Shown here: positions 24,154 to 31,438 of the stretch, piece after piece
Layout: each line of letters starts with the position of its first letter
Position numbering within the stretch: position 1 is the first letter of the stretch
Assembly (NCBI GenBank): GCA_900107575.1
Contig: FNQX01000012.1
Location: forward strand, 1 to 64,000
Direction: 5' to 3'
Length of the DNA stretch: 64,000 nt
Origin: Lachnospiraceae bacterium NK3A20
GTDB lineage: Bacteria > Bacillota > Clostridia > Lachnospirales > Lachnospiraceae
Made by a program: the position numbers and the translations under genes
Notes under the pieces: generated by a model
What the model was told of the DNA's origin: nothing
Seen by the model: only the letters and a program-made list of their open reading frames with translations
Database searches by the model: none

Positions 24154-24418
24154 CCTTTTTTGCCGTCATCCGCTCATACAGTTCTATAGTCACGCACACA
24201 TATTTCCGACCATCTGACGCCAAGACACACACCGGATTGCCAAAGCACTTCGGAAAATCAGCGGGTATAAATTCTTAAAGCCCTGACCCACATATTTTCA
24301 AACAGTTATAGTGGATATTGATGGAAATGGCAACATATTGATGATGGTTTTAGCTTAACTGAATCTTGTCATTAATTTAAAAATTTGACAAGATATATGG
24401 TTTCTGATAAAGGTCAAC
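24154..24418. other. Intergenic region, AT-rich, no gene
   Basis: Holds an inverted pair ATCTTGTC/GACAAGAT (24363-24370 and 24387-24394) around an A/T tract, and two ATATTGATG(G/A) direct repeats. No open frame with a ribosome site was found. Confidence 0.4.
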
Positions 24419-24419
24419 A

Positions 24420-24452
24420 AAAAAGAGAAGAACCCGCTAAGGTTCTTCTCTT
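24420..24452 (-). terminator. tRNA gene terminator
   Basis: AAAAGAGAAGAACC / GGTTCTTCTCTTT stem with 6-nt loop directly 3' of the tRNA gene (minus strand). Confidence 0.85.
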
Positions 24453-24463
24453 TCTATACAAAT

Positions 24464-24536
24464 GAGCGCGAAGGGATTCGAACCCTCGACCTCAGGCTTA
24501 GGAGGCTTGCGCTCTATCCAGCTGAGCTACGCACTC
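24464..24536 (-). tRNA. tRNA-Arg(CCT)
   Basis: Full cloverleaf on the minus strand: acceptor GAGTGCG/CGCGCTC (one G-T pair), D arm AGCTCAGCTGGATAGAGC, anticodon loop CTCCTAA giving CCT (reads AGG), and T arm GAGGGTTCGAATCCCTT (GGGTTCGAATCCC). The anticodon stem CAAGC/GCCTG has one A-C mismatch. No CCA is encoded. It stands alone between a terminator and the DUF3881 gene. Confidence 0.95.
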
Positions 24537-24579
24537 ATTTGTCCAGAACTACTGGAATAGTGCCCCGGACCTTTGCATT

Positions 24580-25503
24580 TTACTCGCTAAGGTGCTTTTT
24601 TTCAAGGGCAAAAACATCCGTCGGGAAATTAACTCTTCCCATCAGCCAGATGCTGCCCTTGAATCTGCGCCCGGCGGCCGGTTCTCCGTAGAGATCCTTG
24701 CGGTTAATACCGACATTGAACAGCAGGCCGTTGCAGTCGAGGTTCATGACGACGATATCCTCGTTCGTGATCCTGTTCTTGCGGATCGTGAAGTCCCGGA
24801 TCTCTCCCAGCACGGAATAAAGCTCACACTCGGAGCCATAGGGCATGAAATAAGACTCCACCATGGAATACACATCCTCATACTGGATGTGCGAGAGGAT
24901 GTTGGCATAGGTGTCCATGTCAGCCACGGTCAGATCCTTCATGGCATCCTCGTCACCGCTCCGCGCCGCGTTCATGAGCCTTCTCCGCTTGATGGCGGTA
25001 TTCTTCTGGTTTCTCCTGTCGCTGTCCGTCTTGTAGATCGGCAGCAGCACGGAACCCTTCAGAGACAGGGCCGAGAGGGAAACGCTCGTCGACTCCATCG
25101 GTGCAAAAGACACGTGCGTGTTCTTCAGATATTCGATGGAATTGCGCAACCGGAAAATCATGGTCAGGCCAACCCGCAGATCATCGCAGACCCCCGCGTA
25201 AGAATCGTTATCGACCCTTTTCTCGATGGTAGTCTCCTCCGTCGTGGAGATGCGCTCCGCGTCCAGGTAGGGATAGTAATACTCTGGGAAGAACTCGTCA
25301 CCTTCATCGAACTGTCCGCAGACACAGATACCCATGCCGGGGCCCACCTCGATCTCGTACTGCGCGAGCAGCGAATCCTCGTCGGTATCGCTGGTCGTGT
25401 AAGCACGGTAGGTCGGTTTCTCAATCCCTTCCTTAATGAAATTGTAGATATCTTTTCTTTTTGGCGGATCGGTGAAGCCGATGGCCCTCAGATACTGATG
25501 CAT
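24580..25503 (-). CDS. DUF3881 family protein
   Basis: 307 residues. The opening MHQYLRAIGFTDPPKRKDIY, the GMGICVCGQFDEGDEFFPEYYYPYL block and the LPIYK ... NAARSGDEDAMKDLTVADMDTY region match the DUF3881 family of Lachnospiraceae and relatives, located near the origin next to serS. Cytosolic by composition, with no signal peptide or membrane helix. Function unknown. Confidence 0.85.
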   Translation of the reverse strand: MHQYLRAIGFTDPPKRKDIYNFIKEGIEKPTYRAYTTSDTDEDSLLAQYEIEVGPGMGICVCGQFDEGDEFFPEYYYPYLDAERISTTEETTIEKRVDNDSYAGVCDDLRVGLTMIFRLRNSIEYLKNTHVSFAPMESTSVSLSALSLKGSVLLPIYKTDSDRRNQKNTAIKRRRLMNAARSGDEDAMKDLTVADMDTYANILSHIQYEDVYSMVESYFMPYGSECELYSVLGEIRDFTIRKNRITNEDIVVMNLDCNGLLFNVGINRKDLYGEPAAGRRFKGSIWLMGRVNFPTDVFALEKKHLSE

Positions 25504-25510
25504 GAACTTA

Positions 25511-26845
25511 TTACTTGCTCTCTTTCGCGAGTTTTTCGCGCTCTTTCTCGACGCTGTTAAACTTCGGTGTCAGCACAGACTCTCCGCCCATGTACATCCG
25601 GAGCACTTCCGGAATGGTCACCGTGCCGTCCCCCTGGAGATGGTTCTCAAGGAAAGCAACGAGCATACGGGGTGTTGCGACAACGGTATTATTCAGTGTG
25701 TGTGCGAGGTACAGCTTGCCATCATCGCCCTTGACTCTGATGCGCAGGCGCCTTGCCTGTGCGTCGCCAAGGTTCGAGCAGGAGCCGACCTCGAAATATT
25801 TCTTCTGCCTTGGAGACCATGCCTCGACGTCACAGGACTTGACCTTCAGGTCCGCGAGATCACCGGAGCAGCACTCGAGCTGACGCACCGGAATATCCAT
25901 GCTGCGGAACAGATCTACCGTGAATCTCCAGAGCTTCTCGTACCAGTCTCTGGACTCCTCGGGCCGGCATACGACGATCATCTCCTGTTTCTCGAACTGA
26001 TGCACGCGGTAAACACCTCTCTCCTCGAGGCCGTGCGCGCCCTTCTCCTTGCGGAAACACGGCGAATATGAGGTCAGCGTCTTCGGAAGAGTATTCTCCG
26101 GGATGATCTGATCAATGAAGGAACCGATCATGGAGTGCTCCGACGTGCCGATGAGATACAGGTCTTCTCCCTCGATCTTGTACATCATGGCATCCATTTC
26201 CTCGAACGACATGACGCCGTCAACGACAGCCGAACGGATCATGAACGGGGGCACGCAGAAGGTGAAGCCCTGCTTGATCATGAAATCTCTTGCATAAGCC
26301 AGCACTGCCTCGTGCAGTCTTGCGATGTCGCCCTTCAGATAATAGAAGCCGTTGCCTGCAACGCGACCCGCAGCGTCGAAATCTACGCCTCCGAAGCTGT
26401 CCATGATATCTACGTGGTAAGGGATCGGATACTCCGGTACTACAGGCTCGCCGAATCTCTGCAACTCGACGTTGTGCGTGTCATCCGGTCCGATCGGAAC
26501 GGAAGGGTCAATGATGTTCGGGATGACCATCATGTCCTTTTTGACAATAGCCCTGGCCTCCTCCTGCTGTTTTCTCAGCTCCTCCATCTGCTCCTTGATG
26601 CCCGCAACCTGCGCCTTGGCCGCCTCTGCCTCGTTCCGCTTGCCCTGGCCCATCAGCGCGCCGATCTGCTTCGAGAGCTTTTTCTGTTCCGCCGCGAGCC
26701 TGTCCGCCTCGGTCTGTGCCTTCCGCGCGATATCATCGTATTGGATCACCTCATCAACGAGTGGTAGCTTCTGATCCTGGAATTTCTTCCGGATATTCTC
26801 TTTCACTGCGTCAGGATTCTCTCTCAGGAACTTGATATCAATCAT
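25511..26845 (-). CDS. serS: Seryl-tRNA synthetase
   Basis: 444 residues from MIDIKFLRENPDAVKENIRK, which follows GGAGGGTGAGAGAA. The 31-codon longer frame has no ribosome site. An N-terminal antiparallel coiled coil (about 30-105) that binds the long variable arm of tRNA-Ser is followed by the class II core. Motif 2 region FRKEKGAHGLEERGVYRVHQFEKQE and motif 3 region HTLNNTVVATPRMLVAFLENHL (GxxxxR-type) are evident. The leader is too short for a T-box riboswitch, the usual control of serS in Firmicutes, and instead contains a LexA-like palindrome. Confidence 0.97.
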   Translation of the reverse strand: MIDIKFLRENPDAVKENIRKKFQDQKLPLVDEVIQYDDIARKAQTEADRLAAEQKKLSKQIGALMGQGKRNEAEAAKAQVAGIKEQMEELRKQQEEARAIVKKDMMVIPNIIDPSVPIGPDDTHNVELQRFGEPVVPEYPIPYHVDIMDSFGGVDFDAAGRVAGNGFYYLKGDIARLHEAVLAYARDFMIKQGFTFCVPPFMIRSAVVDGVMSFEEMDAMMYKIEGEDLYLIGTSEHSMIGSFIDQIIPENTLPKTLTSYSPCFRKEKGAHGLEERGVYRVHQFEKQEMIVVCRPEESRDWYEKLWRFTVDLFRSMDIPVRQLECCSGDLADLKVKSCDVEAWSPRQKKYFEVGSCSNLGDAQARRLRIRVKGDDGKLYLAHTLNNTVVATPRMLVAFLENHLQGDGTVTIPEVLRMYMGGESVLTPKFNSVEKEREKLAKESK

Positions 26846-26858
26846 TTCTCTCACCCTC

Positions 26859-26874
26859 CAGAACGTATGTTCTG
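26859..26874. promoter_or_regulatory. LexA/DinR-like palindrome before serS
   Basis: CAGAACGTATGTTCTG is a perfect 16-bp palindrome containing GAAC-N4-GTTC, the core of the Firmicutes LexA (DinR) box. It lies 14 bp upstream of the serS start, inside the leader. Whether LexA binds is untested. Confidence 0.5.
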
Positions 26875-26948
26875 ATTTATTATTATTGAAAATATAAGGC
26901 GTGCCGAACGTCTGTGTACAAGAATAACACATCGTCACGCCGATTTCA

Positions 26949-27560
26949 CTACCTGCCGTACCGGTTCACATTCAACTGGATCGTGTCACGGTCCCTCGTT
27001 CGCGGCTTCTTCCTGCCCGCGGCCTTACCAGTCTCCCCGGCCGCACCTGCACCGGACGATGCGCCGAAGTTCATCGCCTTCTCCAGCGCCTCCGCCTCTT
27101 CTTTACCCAGGTCAATGTCCGGGTTGCCGTCACGAATTTCCTTGACATAGCTGTAGCAGCCGTCCACACTCTGCACCGTGTTGATGATGAAACCGTTGTT
27201 GTCCTCATCGAGGAGTGCGATCGAACTGGACAGATTTCCACCCATCTGGTTGAACGCGTCGTATTTCACAACCCCGACCTTCTGGATCATGGTGCGGATC
27301 CTGTTGTAGAGCCGGGAGATATCCTTGCGGTTATCCTCCTGGGATTTCAACAGCTCGTCGTGTTCCTCGAACATCTTCACGATGGAATCCTCGAGACTCA
27401 TGCCGTCGCCGCCATCCATGAAGCGCGCGAGTCTTTCTTCCAGCGCCTGCCGTTTTCTGCTCTCTGCATGGAGCAGGATGAACAGGATGACAACCAGCGC
27501 CAGGAGCAAAAACAGCAGGCCCAGCGTACCCATTCCTATATTTCCGAATATTTCTGTCAT
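26949..27560 (-). CDS. DUF4446 family membrane-anchored protein
   Basis: 203 residues. One N-terminal membrane helix (about 10-30), a coiled-coil stretch (ESRKRQALEERLARF ... LKSQEDNRKDISRLYNRIRTMIQKVGVVKYDAF, about 32-110), then the conserved NQMGGNLSSSIALLDEDNNGF and VQSVDGCYSYVKEI blocks of DUF4446. A low-complexity basic tail follows. In Clostridia this gene regularly sits next to parB and serS near the origin; role unknown. Confidence 0.88.
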   Translation of the reverse strand: MTEIFGNIGMGTLGLLFLLLALVVILFILLHAESRKRQALEERLARFMDGGDGMSLEDSIVKMFEEHDELLKSQEDNRKDISRLYNRIRTMIQKVGVVKYDAFNQMGGNLSSSIALLDEDNNGFIINTVQSVDGCYSYVKEIRDGNPDIDLGKEEAEALEKAMNFGASSGAGAAGETGKAAGRKKPRTRDRDTIQLNVNRYGR

Positions 27561-27705
27561 TGAACTATTTTCCTTACCATCACCGCAGACTTTTCACCGT
27601 CGTGGCAGCTTCCTCACGGCCACTCGCTGAACTGCTGCGGTACCCATCAGAATCTTCATCGTCGAGACGGCTTTCTCGTAGCCTTCTGCTGCTCTAACTC
27701 CACAG

Positions 27706-28746
27706 TCATTGAAAAATGCGCTCGATCAGTTTCTCCAGATCATCATCACCCGCAAAAGCAATTTCCACCTTGCCGGTTTTGTTCTCCTTATAAGAGATGT
27801 TGACATTCATGCCCAGTGACTGCTGCAGACGATTCTGGATATCCTTGTACGTAGCCTCCAGAGAAGGATCTTTTTCTTTCCTGACATGCTTATGTGTCTT
27901 GCCAAGATCCTTGACGATCTTCTCAACTTCGCGGACGCTCAGGTTCTTCTCCACGATGAGTTTCGCGATCGCAAGCTGCTGTTCCGAATCTTCCACGGGG
28001 ATCAGCGCCCTGGCATGGCCCATCGAGAGCGTGCCGTCGATGATCATCTGCTGCACTCCTTCCGTCAGTTTCAGAAGGCGCAGGGAATTCGCAACCGCCG
28101 CCCGACTCTTGGAGACTTTCTCTGCGACATCTTCCTGTTTCAGCTGGAACTCATCAATGAGTCTCTGGAAAGCCTGTGCTTCTTCGACTGGATTCAAATC
28201 CTCACGCTGGATATTCTCAATGAGGGAAGCCTCCAGCTGTTCCTGACGGTCACGGAAACTGCGCACAATGACCTGAACTTCCTTGAGTCCCGCCTTCCGG
28301 CAGGCGCGCCAGCGCCGCTCTCCGGCAACGATGGTATATCGATCATTGCCTTCATTCTGCACCACAACGATCGGCTGCAGGAGTCCATGCTCTTTGATGG
28401 ATGCCGCGAGCTCATCCAGTTCATCATCGGTGAATCTCTTGCGGGGCTGAGTACTGTCCGGTTCCACCTTCGTGATGCGCACGGTGCGAAGCGGACCTTC
28501 CTCCGCCTCTGACTTCGCCGACACCGTCTTTGCTCTCTTTGCGGTACCTGCCGCAGCTGCCATGTCTGGCGCTTCAGCCTCAGTAGTAGCGCCGCCTGTT
28601 GTTTTTGCGGCGCCTGATGTATGATGTGCATTTCTCTTCGGAGCAGTCTCTTCGATTACTTCCTCTTCGTCATCGGTCGGGATCAGAGCATTGACCCCGC
28701 GCAAGCCTCCCAGCCCTTTGCCAAGTCCGCCACGTTTCTTCGCCAT
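27706..28746 (-). CDS. parB: Chromosome-partitioning protein ParB / Spo0J
   Basis: 346 residues. A disordered N-terminal tail (to about 105) begins with the ParA-activating peptide AKKRGGLGKGLGGLRGVNALI and is unusually long and Ala/Thr-rich. The ParB CTPase domain has QPRKRFTDDELDELAASIKEHGLLQPI and the GERRWRAC and ENIQREDLNPVEEA motifs; an HTH (KQEDVAEKVSKSRAAVANSLRLLKL) binds parS. A C-terminal dimer domain closes it. It lies 13 nt after parA. Two perfect parS sites are in the same neighbourhood. Confidence 0.97.
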   Translation of the reverse strand: MAKKRGGLGKGLGGLRGVNALIPTDDEEEVIEETAPKRNAHHTSGAAKTTGGATTEAEAPDMAAAAGTAKRAKTVSAKSEAEEGPLRTVRITKVEPDSTQPRKRFTDDELDELAASIKEHGLLQPIVVVQNEGNDRYTIVAGERRWRACRKAGLKEVQVIVRSFRDRQEQLEASLIENIQREDLNPVEEAQAFQRLIDEFQLKQEDVAEKVSKSRAAVANSLRLLKLTEGVQQMIIDGTLSMGHARALIPVEDSEQQLAIAKLIVEKNLSVREVEKIVKDLGKTHKHVRKEKDPSLEATYKDIQNRLQQSLGMNVNISYKENKTGKVEIAFAGDDDLEKLIERIFQ

Positions 28747-28759
28747 CTTCTATCCTCTC

Positions 28760-29518
28760 TCAACCTGCAATGATTTCATCTGCCAGCGCCCGGTAAGCAT
28801 CGGCGCCCGCCGATCTCGGATCATAAACTGTGATCGGCTGCCCGTAGCTCGGTGCCTCGGCCAACCGAACGTTCCGGGGAATCATCGTTTTATAGACTTT
28901 CTGCCTGGAATTCGCCCGCACATCTTCCACGACCTGTTGAGAAAGATTGGTTCTGGAATCATACATGGTCATGACGATGCCCTCGATCACAAGGCTCTTG
29001 TTGAGTCTCTTGCGAACCATGTTGATCGTGTAGATCAGCTGGCTCAATCCCTCGAGCGCATAGAATTCGCACTGGATGGGCACGAGCACGGAGTCCGCCG
29101 CGGTCATGGCGTTGACAGTCAGGATGTTCAGCGACGGCGGGCAGTCCATGAAGATGTAATCATAGCTGTCCCGGACGTAATCCAGTGCGTTGCGCAGTAT
29201 GGTCTCCCTGTGAGGCACATCGATCAGCTCGACTTCCGCGCCGGCGAGGTTCATATTGGAGGGCACAAGGTCAACGTTCTCCATCACATCTTTCATGATG
29301 GCTTCGTTGATGGTGCAGTCGTCCATGATGAGTGTGTATGAGGTGTTCTCTTCGTTGTTCTTATCCACACCGAAGCCGCTGCTCGCGTTGCCCTGCGGAT
29401 CAATATCTATGATCAGAACTTTTTTGCCCTTCTCTGCCAGTGCCGCGGACAGATTGACGGTAGTTGTCGTTTTGCCGACTCCACCTTTCTGATTTGCTAC
29501 TGCAATTATCTTTCCCAT
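28760..29518 (-). CDS. parA: Chromosome-partitioning ATPase ParA / Soj
   Basis: 252 residues from MGKIIAVANQKGGVGKTTTTV. The deviant Walker A KGGVGKTT, Walker A' (IDIDPQGNASSGFG) and Walker B (DYIFMDCPPSLNILT) are all present. The frame continues upstream as MFHVKHLREKRC, but that is only translation of the parS site TGTTTCACGTGAAACA, so the shorter start is used. Confidence 0.97.
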   Translation of the reverse strand: MGKIIAVANQKGGVGKTTTTVNLSAALAEKGKKVLIIDIDPQGNASSGFGVDKNNEENTSYTLIMDDCTINEAIMKDVMENVDLVPSNMNLAGAEVELIDVPHRETILRNALDYVRDSYDYIFMDCPPSLNILTVNAMTAADSVLVPIQCEFYALEGLSQLIYTINMVRKRLNKSLVIEGIVMTMYDSRTNLSQQVVEDVRANSRQKVYKTMIPRNVRLAEAPSYGQPITVYDPRSAGADAYRALADEIIAG

Positions 29519-29540
29519 TCCGCATCTCTTTTCTCGCAAA

Positions 29541-29556
29541 TGTTTCACGTGAAACA
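29541..29556. promoter_or_regulatory. parS: parS site (perfect)
   Basis: TGTTTCACGTGAAACA, identical to the bacterial parS consensus bound by ParB, 22 bp before the parA start codon. It may also let ParB influence parAB transcription. Confidence 0.95.
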
Positions 29557-29637
29557 ATCACGTGCGTTACCATACTAACATTTTTTGAGGCTTGCGTAAA
29601 TCCGAACTGGCGGCCAAGTTCTGTCATGTGCTGAAAT

Positions 29638-29772
29638 GCGAGGGGGCAGGAGGGCGTTCACGAGCTGCCTTTCGCTGTGTGAATTGCGGTCATAAGTCCT
29701 TTGGACTTATAGCCGCAATTCGCACTTCTTGGCTTCAAAGCCACTCGTGAACCTTCTCTCCTGCTCCCGTGC
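29638..29772. repeat. Branched inverted-repeat element (three-way junction-like)
   Basis: Nested pairing spans 135 nt. The outer stem is GCAGGAG (29646-29652) with CTCCTGC (29758-29764), extended by GGGG/TCCC, and GTTCACGAG (29656-29664) with CTCGTGAAC (29744-29752). Inside it, a long hairpin (29677-29725: 22 pairs with a single C.A mismatch, centred on AAGTCCTTTGGACTT) and a small hairpin TGGCTT-CA-AAGCCA (29730-29743). No open frame. Such a fold suggests a structured RNA or a folded mobile element. The remainder of 29557-30020 has no gene. Confidence 0.6.
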
Positions 29773-30020
29773 AATCTACCGCGCATCATCAAGCAGATAT
29801 TGAAATTGTTCGATTCATCTCTGAATTCATACTACTGAGGACATATCAAAGTGGAAATTTTACAGATGAATTCTTCCTACCATGATGGCTCTTCTGATGA
29901 CCAATAGAATGGTTTTCCACAGCCACGCGAGGAATCATTCCCGTAAGGTTCTGCTGGGAATGCAACAGGTAGAATAGTCCCGCGAATCGGTTAAATGGAT
30001 TATGAAGGAGGGTTCGTTAA

Positions 30021-30383
30021 TTATCCCGCGATTACTTGCGCAGCGATGACGGCTATGATGCCGACACTGACGCTTAGAATGCAATAGAGTGCAGCGATTG
30101 CCGGATGTCCTGCATGAATAAGATCTGTGGATTCGAGCGCAAAGGAACTGAATGTTGTAAAGCCGCCACAGATCCCAACCTTCAGAAACAATATGAGTCT
30201 GGGATCTAGGTTTTTCTTTCCTGCCATGGCCGCGATCAAGCCGATGATAAAACAGCCCAGGATATTAATAGTGAATGTCTTATATGGAAAGTCTGTCTCT
30301 GCCTTTAAGGGGATAAGCCCGATTAGATATCGTAATGTGGAGCCGATGAATCCTCCGGCTCCGACTGCGAGTATATTTAACAT
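30021..30383 (-). CDS. crcB: Fluoride efflux channel FluC/CrcB
   Basis: 120 residues with four membrane helices. GGFIGSTLRYLIG in helix 1, FPYKTFTINILGCFIIG and the fluoride-pore motif GGFTTFSSFALE are diagnostic. It forms a dual-topology dimer that expels F-. Only one copy is present, so a homodimer is expected. Start chosen at MLNILAVGAGG after AGGGGATTACA; the upstream extension reads through a parS site. No fluoride riboswitch seen upstream. Confidence 0.95.
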   Translation of the reverse strand: MLNILAVGAGGFIGSTLRYLIGLIPLKAETDFPYKTFTINILGCFIIGLIAAMAGKKNLDPRLILFLKVGICGGFTTFSSFALESTDLIHAGHPAIAALYCILSVSVGIIAVIAAQVIAG

Positions 30384-30393
30384 TGTAATCCCC

Positions 30394-30409
30394 TGTTTCA
30401 CGTGAAACA
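30394..30409. promoter_or_regulatory. parS: parS site (perfect), upstream of crcB
   Basis: Second exact TGTTTCACGTGAAACA, 853 bp from the first, directly before the crcB start. Confidence 0.95.
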
Positions 30410-30574
30410 TTCTACTGCGTCTCCGTGAAATAGTCTCCATGAATTATTAAAACGTATACTATGTCTGCGGGATGTCTGCAATTAAGTATAAAGCGGCAGG
30501 AGCCGGGCAAGGGAGTCACTCACCTGGCCCCTGCTGCCCTAACAATGAGTTGCAATCTGGATTTTCAGCATTTG

Positions 30575-31309
30575 TCAGTGCAATGGTTCCTTCGAAGGGG
30601 TTCCTGCTTTACGGGGATATTTACCAGCGGTAGGTTTTCTTTTGTCAATCACGAGCAGGCATCTCTCGTAGTCTGTGCCGGGAAGCGTAAATTTTTCTGC
30701 CTGTGTCAGTTCTCCTCCGAGGATCTCAATTGCCTTTCCTGCTGTTTTCAGCTCTTCCTCTGCCTTTTCTGATTTATACGCAACGAAGGTTCCACCCACT
30801 TTGACAAACGGAAGATCATATTCACTGAGGGTTGCAATGTTGGCGACTGCGCGGGAAACTACGAGATCGAACTTTTCACGGTACTGTTTATTCCTCGCCA
30901 GCTCTTCTGCTCTCGCGTGTATGCAGGTGACATTGTGAACGTTTAATTTATCCACCGTATCCTGGAGAAAGCCGATTCGCTTATTCAGTGAATCCATCAG
31001 TGTCACGTTCAGTTTCGGAAAGGCAATTGCGAGAACCAGTCCCGGGAATCCCGCTCCGGTTCCTACATCAATCAGTTTTTTCCCGGACAGGTCATCTTCT
31101 GTCATGACCTTCAGAAGGCTCAGGCTGTCGAGGAAATGCTTCACATATACATCGTTTTCCTCGGTGATGGTCGTGAGATTCATTACCTCATTCCATTTGA
31201 TGAGATTCTCATAGAAGATTCTGAGCTGCTGCAACTGCATATCGCTCAGTTGGAAGCTGCTGTCTATCTCTGCGAGGCTAGCTACAAGGTCATTTTCAGA
31301 TTTAGTCAT
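30575..31309 (-). CDS. rsmG: 16S rRNA (guanine-527-N7)-methyltransferase
   Basis: 244 residues from MTKSENDLVASLAEIDSSFQ. SAM-binding motif I DVGTGAGFPGLVLAIAFP and RAEELA...YREKFDLVVSRAVANIATLSEY are characteristic of RsmG/GidB. The open frame continues 41 codons further upstream, but those codons are the 83-bp dispersed repeat, so the extension is rejected. Lies downstream of mnmG, the normal order. Confidence 0.95.
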   Translation of the reverse strand: MTKSENDLVASLAEIDSSFQLSDMQLQQLRIFYENLIKWNEVMNLTTITEENDVYVKHFLDSLSLLKVMTEDDLSGKKLIDVGTGAGFPGLVLAIAFPKLNVTLMDSLNKRIGFLQDTVDKLNVHNVTCIHARAEELARNKQYREKFDLVVSRAVANIATLSEYDLPFVKVGGTFVAYKSEKAEEELKTAGKAIEILGGELTQAEKFTLPGTDYERCLLVIDKRKPTAGKYPRKAGTPSKEPLH

Positions 31310-31347
31310 AATGTTAATCCTACTACAAAATGCAAATGTTAAAAAAG

Positions 31348-31430
31348 GTATCTGTTCCGTACAGCCCGAAGCAAAAGCCCAATGGCTTGCTTCTCTGGGT
31401 GTACCAAAGCAGATATTCAGCAGACAGGCC
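31348..31430 (-). repeat. 83-bp dispersed repeat, copy A
   Basis: Imperfect palindrome with inner stem GCAAaAGCCC/GGgCTTGC and outer GTAC/GTAC. Shares about 80% identity with copies at 33781 and 35485. On the minus strand it reads LLNICFGTPREASHWAFAS, the same frame conserved in the other copies. It lies between mnmG and rsmG, touching both gene edges. Confidence 0.8.
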
Positions 31431-31438
31431 ACATGCCT

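Noticed and set aside
26846-26948. T-box riboswitch upstream of serS
   Set aside because: Only about 100 nt available and no T-box sequence or antiterminator seen.
27580-27705. Structured RNA between parB and the DUF4446 gene
   Set aside because: No stable nested pairing comparable to 29638-29772 could be found.
29519-29557. 13-codon N-terminal extension of parA (MFHVKH...)
   Set aside because: It is a translation of the parS palindrome; the ParA family starts at MGKIIAVANQKGG.
31310-31432. 41-codon N-terminal extension of rsmG
   Set aside because: Encoded by dispersed repeat copy A; family members start near MTKSEND.
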